From positions 17,047,247 through 17,111,246 of the forward strand of contig NC_134883.1 in assembly GCF_041734735.1 (NCBI RefSeq): a stretch of 64,000 bases of DNA, written 5' to 3'. Below the pieces are notes generated by a model. That model saw nothing but the letters and a program-made list of their open reading frames with translations, was not told where the DNA came from and searched no databases. This stretch comes from Babylonia areolata (lineage: Eukaryota; Mollusca; Gastropoda; Neogastropoda; Buccinidae). Positions 42,495 to 53,927 of the stretch are shown here, piece after piece (the stretch's first letter is position 1; every line of letters begins with the position of its first letter). Both the position numbers and the translations under genes were made by a program.

Positions 42495-45400
42495 AAGAGA
42501 GTTAGGGGGCAACTCTGTGAGTGTGTGAATTATGGAGCTATATGCAAGTGTAGCTACACAAATGCATGCATGTGCTCATTATGTGGAAGTCAACATTATA
42601 GGTGTATATATGTGTAAGTGCATGAGCATGTAAAATACATGCATGTGTGTTTGTATGTGTGTGTGCGCATGTGCATGCATGATCCCACCAAGTGAAGCGA
42701 TGTGTGTGTGAACCTCACACAAGGCATTTATGCCAGTGTGTTAGTGTATGTGTATGGGGGAGGGTTGGGAGGAGGGGGGGTGTCATTACATATAATAAAA
42801 GGACTTCTCCAGAAATGTATCTTAAACATGCAGAGACAGACAGGCATACTGACAAACAGACAGACAAACAAACAGGCATAGCGCAGTGACTTACATCCGT
42901 TTTGAAGGTGGTTATTCTGTCAAGCAACCCGGCGATCTGATCATTATAGATTGTGTCCATTTGTGTCACGACGTCAATATCTGTAATCACAATCATCTGG
43001 TCATTATAGATAGTGTTCATTTGTGTCACAACGACAATATCTGTAAGTACAATTATCTGATCATTATAGTGTCCATTTTTCCCATGACCTCAATATCTGT
43101 AATCAACAATCTGATCATTATAGACTGTGTTCACTTGTGTCACAACGACAATATCTGTAATCAACGATCTCATCATTATAGATTATGTTCATTTGTGTCA
43201 CAACATCAATACCTGTAATCAATGATCTTATCATTATAGATTATGTTCATTTGTGTCACAACATCAATACCTGTAATCAATGATCTTATCATTATAGATA
43301 GAGTTCATTTGTGTCACAACGTCAATACCTGTAATCAATGATCTGATCATTATGTATAGTGTTCATTTGTGTCACAACGTCAATACCTGTAATCACAATT
43401 ATCTGATCATGATAGATTATGTTCATTTGTGTCACAACATCAATACCTGTAATCAACAATCTGATCATTATAGATTGTGTTCATTTGTGTCACAACATCA
43501 ATACCAGTAATCACAATTATCTGATCATTATAGATTGTGTTAATTTGTGTCACAACATCAATATTGGTAATCACAATTATCTGATCATTATAGATTATGT
43601 TCATTTGTTTCATATCGTCGACACCTGTAACCAACGATCTCATCATCAAAGATTGTGCTCATTTGTGTCACAACGTCAGTGTCAGTAATCAATGATCTGA
43701 TCATAACAGATTTTGTTCATTTGTGTTACAACGTCAATACCTGTAACCAACTCTGCCATCGTCAACAGCATCCTCCTCATTATAATCAGCAAAATTAGTA
43801 CCAATTTTCATCATTCTATTTATCATCACCATCATCACTTCACCAGCTTCAGTACAAATGTCATACCCACCACCACCACCATTACCACCACTACCAGTGC
43901 AGGTAGCAGCAGTAGTGGCTTCTGTCTCACAAGACAAGGAACAGGGTCTGTTGGTGTTCACACCATGGAGTCTGAACAGTGTTGGTGTTGTGCAGTGTAT
44001 GATGCAGTGTGCATTTTTGAGAAGTGTAAGGTGCAGTGCACAGCTTTGTGCAATGTATGGAGCAGGGTACAACTTTGCGTAGTGTATGGTGCAGAGTATA
44101 ACTATGTGTACAGTGTACAGCTTTGTGTAGTGTACATCTTTGTGTGATGTACAGATTTGTTTAGTATATGACGCAGTGTACAGCTTTGTCTAGTGCATGG
44201 TGCAATGAACATCTCTGTGCAGTGTACATCTTTGTATAATGTACAGTTTTGAACAGTGTATAACTTTGTATAATGTACAGTTTTGAATAGTGTATAACTT
44301 ATAGTGATGTACAGTTTTGAATAGTGTATAACTTTGTGTGATGTACAGTTTTGAATAGTGTGTAACTTTGTGTGATGTACAGTTTTAAATAGTGTATAAC
44401 TTATAGTGATGTACAGTTGTACAGTTTTGAATAGTGTATAACTTATAGTGATGTACAGTTTTGAATATTGTATAACTTTGTGTGATGTACGGTTTTAAAT
44501 AGTGTATAACTTTGTATGATGTACAGTTCTGACTAGTGTATAACTTTGTGTGATGTACAGTTTTGAATAGTGTATAACTTTATGTGATGTACAGTTTTAA
44601 ATAGTGTATAACTTTGAGTGATGTACAGTTTTAAATAGTGTATAACTTTGATGTAGTTTTGAATAGTGTATAACTTTGTGTGATGTACAGTCCAACAAGC
44701 ATTTCTACAATTGCTTTTCTTTCAGTGGTGAGGTCTGTGCTGTCAGGGAGCTGATATGTATTCTAGGCATAGTTTTGATGGTCAGTGTGGATGTACTTAC
44801 CAACCTCAGTGCATATGCCAGTGCAGAGGCACCTATCAGTGTCAGTAAATGTGTCCACGGACATTTTCCTACCAGTGTCAGTTTATGTATCAGTGAAGAT
44901 GTACCTATATATGAGTGTCAGTTTATATCAGAGTTGTCAATGCATGTATCAGTGCAGATGTACCTCTCAATGTCAGTGATTGTATCAGTGCAGATAATGC
45001 ATGTATCAGTAACTCAGTGCAGCTATCTATGAGTGTCAGTTTATATCAGTACATATCAGAGTTGCCAATGCATGTATCAGTGTTGATGTACCTATCAGTC
45101 AGTGTGTATATAAGTGCAGGTGTATCTGTCCCTGTCAGAAGAAGAAAGATAAACAGGAAACATACTGTTGGTTTGTGCTTCCACTTCAGTTTCGATAGCT
45201 GTGTCCATGTCTTCCTTCATCTGAAACACACTAACACTGTGTCACACACACACACACACACACACACAAACACTGACACACACATACTCACACACACACA
45301 CACACACACACATACTCACACACACATATGCACATACACACACATCACACACGCACACATACACACACATACGTGCGCACGCGCGCGTGCACGCATACAC

Positions 45401-48400
45401 ATACATACACCCACACACATACAAGAGGCAGACGGGTAATGACAGAGACATGTATACAGAGACAGAGAAAGTTAGAGAGAAAGACAAAGAGAAAGAGAGA
45501 GCAAGAAAGATGAAGTTGTTTTGGGTTAGTACAATGAAAGAAAGGGAGCAGAGTTATTGTTTGTGAAAGGCGTAGTGACTGAAAGATGTAATGAAAATAT
45601 GCAGTGATTGAAAGACAGTGACTGAAAGATTAGCGACTGAAAGATAGTTATTGAAAGATGTAATGATTAACAGATTAGTGATTGGAATATACTGACTGAA
45701 AGATTGGTGATAAACAAAAAATTGTCATAACTGAAAGAAGTTTTGAGTGAAAGCAGATTGAAAGAATAGTGACTGAAAGATTAATTACTGAAAGATAGTG
45801 GTTGAAAGATAGTTATTGGAAGATGTAATGATTAAAAGATTAGTGATTGGGAGATAGCAATTGAAAGATTAGTGATTGAAGGATGCAGTGATTGAAAGAT
45901 GCAATGATTGAAAGACATACTGATTAAAAGATCAGTGACTGAAATATGTAGTGATTGAAACATGCAGTGGTTGAAAGGCGTAGTGAATGAAAGATGTAGT
46001 AACTAGTGTGCATTGATTGAAAGAAGTAGTGACTGAAATATGCAGTGATTGAAAGAAGTTATGACTGAAATATGCAGTGAATGAAAGATATAGTGACTGA
46101 AATATGCAGTGACTGAAAGAAGCAGTGAATGAAAGATGTAGTAACTAGTATGCAGTGATTGAAATATGCAGTGATTGAAAGAAGTAGTGATTGAAATATG
46201 TAGTGATAGAAAGAAGTAGTGATTGAATTATGCAGTGAATGAAAGAAGTAGTGAATGAATTATACAGTGACAGAAACATGCAGTGACTGAAAGATGTAGT
46301 AAATGAAAGATGTAGTAATGAAAAGATATGAGTATTGAAATATTATTGACTAAAAGATGTAGAGATAGAAAGATATAACAACTGAAAGAAGTAGTGAAAG
46401 ATCACAGAATGAAAGATGCAGTGATTGAAAGAAAAGTGATTAAAAGATGTGGTGACTGAAAGATTTGTGACTGAAAGACGTAGTAACTGAAAGACGTAGT
46501 GATTTAAAGATGCAGTGACTGAAATATGTAGTTACTGAAAGATGTAGTGATTGAAATAAATTGTAATTAAAAGATGCAATTATTGAAATATTTATTGACT
46601 AAAAGATACAGAGATTGGAAGATGTAATAATTGAAAGAAATAGTGATTGAAAAATCAGAATATGAAAGATGTAGTGATTGAAAGATAGGTGATTAACATT
46701 TGTGGTGACTGAAAGATTAGCAATTGAAACAATGTAGTGATTGAAAGACTGATGGCTGAAAGATAAATGATTAACAGATGTAGTGAATGAAAGATTAGTG
46801 GTTGAAACAATGTAGTGACTGAAAGACTGGTGACTGAAAGAAAAGTGATTAACAGATGAAGTGAGTGAAAGATTAGTGATTGAAACATGTAGTTATTAAA
46901 AGATAAGTGATTGAAAAGATGTAATGATTCAAAAATGTCATCACTGAAACGTAATGATTGAAAGATGTAGTTACTGAAGCATGCAGCAATTGTAAGATTA
47001 GTTATTGACAAATAATTATAGTGATTGAATAATTAGTGACTGAATCATGTAGTGATTGAAGAATATAGTAACTGTAAGATTAGTGATTGAAAGAAATGGT
47101 GATTGTAAGTTTAGTGATTGAAAAATGTAATGACTGAAAGACTAGTATTTGAATTATGTAGTGATTGAAAGATTACTGACTGAAACAAATAGATGTACTG
47201 ATTGAGAGATATACTGACTGAAATATTAGATACTGACAGATTAGAGACTGAAAGAAGTAGCAACTGAAAGATCAGTAACTGAAAGATGTAGCAATTGTAA
47301 GATTAGTGATTGGAAGATTATATAGTGACTGAAAAATATCGTGACTGAAAGATTAGTGACTGAAAAATATCGTTACTGAAAGAGTACTGATGAAAACATG
47401 TAGTGATTGAAAGAAGAGTTACTAAAATACAAATGAGTGAAAGATGTAGTGACTGTAAGATGAGTGATTGAAAGACTAGAGACTGAAAGATCTCATGTCT
47501 GAAAGAAGTTGTGATGGAAAGATGTAATGATTGAAAGAACAGTGTTTGAAAGAAGACAGTGATTGAAGAATTAATTATTGAAAGATTAGTGATAAAAAGA
47601 TTAGCCACTGAAAGATTACTGAAAGACAATGATTGAAAGATTAGTGATTGAAAGATGTAGTGATTCAAACCTGTAATGATTGAAAGACATACTGATTGAA
47701 AGATTAGCGATTGAAAACTGTAGTGATTGAAGATGTAGTTATTGTAAGATTAATGAGTGAAGATGTAATACGAATGGTGTAGTAACTGAAAGGCATACTG
47801 AATAAAAGAGTAGTGATTGAAAGATGTACTTACTTAAAGATTGGTGACTGAAGATGCAATGTGAAGGACGTAATGATTGAAAGACACACTGATTCAAAGG
47901 TTAGTGACTGAAAGATGAGTGACTGAAGATGTGGTGGTGGTGTGTCCATCGAGATCGATGATGACCATCGTTGTCATCCAGATGGGGGATGGGGGGAGGG
48001 TGGTTGTGGGGTGGGGGGAAGGATGCTCATGAGTCTATCTGTGAGTGCGCAGATGGCTGAATAGTCCAATCTGCGCACGAAATGTTCGCTGACAGTTGGG
48101 GCAGACAAAGACAGGCATATCATTGTCAGGGAGCTTGTTTGCCCGTGACTTTCTGGCCTGCCTCTTCTGAACAGCTGCAGCAGTCCTGTTGGCCTCGCAC
48201 AACTTGGCGCCTTTGTGCACAGCAGCGCGCCATTTGTTACGGTCCACTGCAGATTCCTCCCAGGAGTCAGGGTTGGTATCAAACGCTTTCAGAGAGACTT
48301 TCAGAGTATCTCTGAAGCGCTTCTTCTGACCTCCGTGTGATCTCTTCCCTTGTTGCAGCTCGCCATAGAAGAGCCTTTTGGGCAGCCGATGGTCTGGCAT

Positions 48401-51400
48401 GCGCGCCACGTGTCCAGCCCAGCGAAGCTGGGACTGCATCAGGATGGTGAAGATGCTGGGAAGGGTGGCTTTTGCGAGCACCTCTGTGTCTGGGGTCCTG
48501 TCTTGCCACTTGATGTTCAGTAGCTTCCTGAGGCATGTTGTGTGGAAGTGGTTCAGCTTCTTGGCATGTCGTTGGTACACTGTCCAAGTTTCGCAGCCGT
48601 ACAGTAGTGTGGGGAGAACTACTGCTCTGTAGACCTTTAGCTTGGTCTCAAGACTAATGCCTCTTCTGTTCCAGACATTTGCATTGAGTCTACCAAAAGT
48701 TGCACTCGCTCTTGCAATCCTGACATTCACTTCATCGTCGATGGTCGCATTTCGTGACAGTGTGCTGCCAAGGTATGTGAACCGCTCCACCGCACTGAGT
48801 CTCTGACCGTTGACTGTGATGTTGGGCTCAACGTAGGGTTTCCCTGGGGCTGGCTGATGGAGAACTTCAGTTTTCCTCGTGCTGATGGTAAGGCCAAAGT
48901 TCCTGCTGGCAGTGGCAAACTTGTCGACGCTGATGATGATTGAAAGATGTACAAATTGAAAGATCTACAAATTGAAAGATAGTGATTGAAAGAATAGTAA
49001 CTGAAAGATCTACTGATTGAGAGACAAACTGATTCAAATGTGTTGTAATTGAAAAGGGGTGAGAAGGATCACACCCCAACACTGACAGTGGAAAACAGGA
49101 AACAGGGAGTAGAGGTGGGGCTGGTGAAAGGGAGGTAAGGTAAGCTGGTGACTGACCTTCTTGAAAACATCGGTGGACACGTCACTCTTGAAATTGGAGA
49201 TCTTTGTTTTCATCTGAGTCAGATCCAAAGCATTCTGCACACACAACACACACACACACACGCACACACACACAAACACACACACAGATACCATTAGACA
49301 TGCACACACACACACACACATGCCCCAACACACACATGCACATACACACACATGCATGCACGCACACACACAAATGCATGCTCGCACATGCAAGCATGTT
49401 CATACATGCATTCTTTGCATTTATCTAGTGGCTTGTCTTGTTTGACATCTCCAACCCCAACACCATCTCAGCCCTACTCTCCCTCCCCATCTTCTCCTCA
49501 TTCTGAATGTTAATGTGACCAATGTGATCACACTGCTCTTGCGCCTTAAGACTGCGTCAGTATTGTGTACTATCTAAGCGTGTGTATATTTTTTTTATGC
49601 TTTAACCCTTTCGCTGCCAGGAAAATAAGATTTAAGTGAAATCTATTTGCCAGGGTTTTTTCACAAAAACGGGTATAAATTTTCAAAAAATTCTGTGCTC
49701 TTTGTTATTGGAGAAAGACCCATAAAAAGTATATATTTTCTGAAAGGTAAATGAATAAAGAATACAAAACACATGCTGTTTTCCCATTTTATGTATTTTT
49801 AGTGACATGCTGTTGTTTTGAAATCAGTGTTTTGTTTTTTGTCTCATTTTCAACTTGTTCATTACAAACATTAGTCAGGTAATTTGCACAAAAAACATAA
49901 TATTTTCTGGACAAATGGATATCTGCAAACACAAAATCATACTAGAACAACTACAATATATATATATATATTTTTTAAGAGATAGATACACAATACATTG
50001 TGACTTCTCCAAGTGATAAGATGGATGTGAGGCCACGCCCCCTCAGTCTCCACCCCCCCTCCTCTTCACCCCTCTCACATGGTCACTTGATACAGTTCTC
50101 ATCAGACCGCGTTGGCTGCGTGCCAAGAATATCGCTCTGCTGCTAATTCGGTCATGTCGACTGCTAACAGTTCAGCCGGCATCACTCACTGACAGTCGCA
50201 TCTTGGCCACTCTCTTGATTGCTCCCTTTATTTTTTTTTATCAGATCGTCCTATAAATGTTCATCACTATCTTCTCCTTCGAATTTACGCTTCAATTCTT
50301 TCTGAGCATCAGCAAAAGAAAGAAATCTTGGTTGATTTAGTTTGTCACGATCGCATGTCTTGAGCACGGCGTCAGTCCGACATTTTGTTGAGCGAGCGAG
50401 GAGAGAAGTCAGGCAAACACTTGGACAGTGACCCAACCAAAACGTTCAAATAAAGGACTGCTTCATGATGTAGATGGGGTTTCTAGCTATGAATAGAATC
50501 TAGAGAGATTCCCCAGGCTAAAGCTACCACGATTTTTGTCAACGAAGTGAATGCAAACCAGGGAAAAGTCAGAATATTTTGATGACGAGTTATCTCGTCA
50601 TTGTGGCAGCGAAGCATACATGCTTGCCATGACGAGTTATCTCGTCATGCAGGCAGCCTAGGGGTTAAAACAAAAAGTTTCTTTTTCCAGTAGAACTGTG
50701 TGTGTGCTTGCATGCAAAGCACAACAGTGCAACATAAAAGTAGTCATTTGGATGAGAAAATAAACCAAGGTCCTGTGTGCAGAATACACTTAGTGCACAT
50801 AAAAGAACCCATGACAACAAAAGGGTTGTCCCTGGACTTTGATAAGAAAACAAATAAAATTGCAGGCAGAAAAAAAATACATATACACAAAAAACAAAGA
50901 GTGGTGCACTCAGTGCAGCGACGCACTCTCCCTGGGGAGAGCAGCCCGAATTTCACAGAGGGCAATCTGTTGTGACAAAAAGAGAAATACAATACAATAC
51001 AATTCAAGACAATACAATACATGCTGTGCGTGTGTGTGTGTGCATGCGTGTGCATGTGTGTTTGCCTGTGTGTGTGTGTGTGTGTGCACGCAGGCGGTTA
51101 GATGGGGTGAATTGTAGTGAGACGTGTGAAAGCTGGAAGACTGACCAGGAAGGCGACTTGAGGATCCAGACAGTTGCCACAGGGGGGGTTGAGCGCAGCC
51201 AAGTCATTTGCAGCCGTGGTTTTCTGCGCCTCCAGCGTGGACACCTGGCCCTCCAGCACTCCCACCTCCGCTACGGTCTCACTGCTCACTGACATGCAGA
51301 CACGCATCAGTTTCAGTTTCAGTTTCAAGGAGGTGTCAAAGCATGCAGACCAATTCATTTATGCAACACCACATCTGCAAAAACTTTTCTTTCTTTTTTT

Positions 51401-53507
51401 TAAGAGCAGATGCCTGATCTCTGCATAAACCCAGCATGCCGAAGTGGCCTGGAGAGCCTACCTTTGTGTAAAACATCACCAAAGAATGAAAAAACCAACA
51501 ACAAAAAAACAAAAAAACCCAACAAATACAGACAAATAAGTAAACACAATAAAATATAGTAAAGCAAAAAACATGTACAGTGCAAATTACAGACATAAAA
51601 CAAGAACAACAACAGCAACAACAACAAAATGTTGAGTACCTCCATTACTACAAATCTGTCACCATCATCACCACCATCACAGGCAGCAGAGGTGACTGGA
51701 CATGACAAAGATTGACATCATGTACTGACATCATGCACTGTCATCATCCAGGGGTGACTGGACATGACAAAGACTGACATCATGCATTGTCATCATCCAG
51801 AGGTGACTGGACATGACAAAGACTGACATCATGTACTGACATCATGCACTGTCATCATCCAGGGGTGACTGGACATGACAAACACTCACTTGTACTGAGC
51901 TGATCCAGAGGTGTGTCCAGATTAGTAGCGTCCTTGATGAGTGTGGAGACGTCCTCCGACACTTTGGATGAGGCCGCTGCACAGAACTCATGACATTGAC
52001 TGCACAGATCACACGACACTGACTGCACAGATAATACTGACTGCGCACAGATCATATGACACTGCACAGATGACACACTAAACTTATCACATGGCACTCA
52101 CAGATAACATACTACACTGATCACATGACACTGATTTTACAGATCACATGACAGTGAGTGCATCACTCGTCACTGACTATACAAATCAGAGAGGTGAGGG
52201 CTGGTAGAGTTAGGAAGTTGTGTATCTGTGAGAGCTATGATGTGAAGGTTAACTACCTGCAAAAGCTGTGGTGTGAAAGCTATGTATATGTGAGAACTAT
52301 GGTGTGAAAGCTATGTATCTGTGAGAAGGCTAGAGATCTGTAAGAGGCTGGGTATTAAGATGATAGACTTGTGACATTAAGGGCATGATGGTTAAGGTTA
52401 GAAATGGAGCAAGGCAAAGTGAGACAGAATGAGGGTTAACAGGTAATGGTTATACACTCACTGTCTACATAATCTTTCAAGACGTCAGACAGGTAATGAA
52501 AATTGGTGTCTCCAAGGCGTCGGAATTGCTGGAAGGAGGAAAGAAATTTTTTCACTGTCAACTTGTGGTGACAATAATGGCCACAGAGACACATCATTAT
52601 ATAAAATCAGTCAGAGTGACACAAAGAGACACATCATGAAAAACAATGGTCACACTGACACACACACAGACACATATCACTCAATCGGTCAATGATATCA
52701 ATTCCACATAATGACAACATATCTATTTGCCACATCACACCACTACATATCTGTTTACCACGACACACCACCACACAATATCTATTTACCAAATCACATT
52801 TATCGCATGATATCTATTTACTGAATCATCACTACACACCTTATATATTTACCACATCACATGAAAACATATTTATTTACCACATTGTTTCACCACTGCG
52901 TATCTATCTATCATATTTGTTTACCACATCACGTGATTATATATATGCTGAATGCATGTGGTACAGTGATGTGGAAGATGCCATGTGGTGTTGTGGTGTT
53001 TTGTGGTGGAGTGATGTGGTATATACACAACACCACATGGCATCTTCCACATCACTGTACCACATGCATTCAGCACATCACACCACAACATTATATCTAT
53101 TCACCACTAAACACCACTACATCATATTTGCTCACCACATACAACCAATATCTATTTACCATATCACACCATTGCACAATATATCTTCTCTGCATTACAC
53201 CCCCACATATCTAATAATCTATTCTCCACATTAAACCACCACACAGTATCTGTTCTCTACATCACACCACCACACAATATATATTCCCCACATTAAACCA
53301 CCACATGATATCTATTCTCCACATCACACCACCACACAACATCCATCATTCACATCACACCACCACACATCTATACACACTCTGTCAATGTTGTCGACAA
53401 AGGTGTTAAAGTCATCTGTAGCATCACCAAAGGAGTCGTTCAGGCCTTTCAGGTTTTTGTGCATCTCATCACTGGTCACATAGACACACGCTGCCCCCGT
53501 GCTGCAT

Positions 53508-53538
<31 letters not shown>

Positions 53539-53894
53539 CATGAAATAAAAAGCATGCACATGTACGCAGACAAAGATATAGATATAGACAGATAGACATT
53601 GATAGACATATATATATATATCGAGAGAGAGAGAGAGATCATAGATATATAGAGAGATATATATTTTAAAAAAATCAAAATCAAAAAGCAGTGCCATTAA
53701 ACAATTGTGGAATCAAGAAAAGAATATTACACAGAGCGAGAGAGAGAGAGAGAGAACTGTTTCAATGTACGGCCACCAACCTGTATACATGTGGATACAT
53801 GTGTTATTCACACACACATATGAAAACCAAACCTTGAGTTGGATGAACAACAAAATGAGAGAGAGAGAGAGAATAAAAGAGAGACAGACAGAGA

Positions 53895-53927
<33 letters not shown>

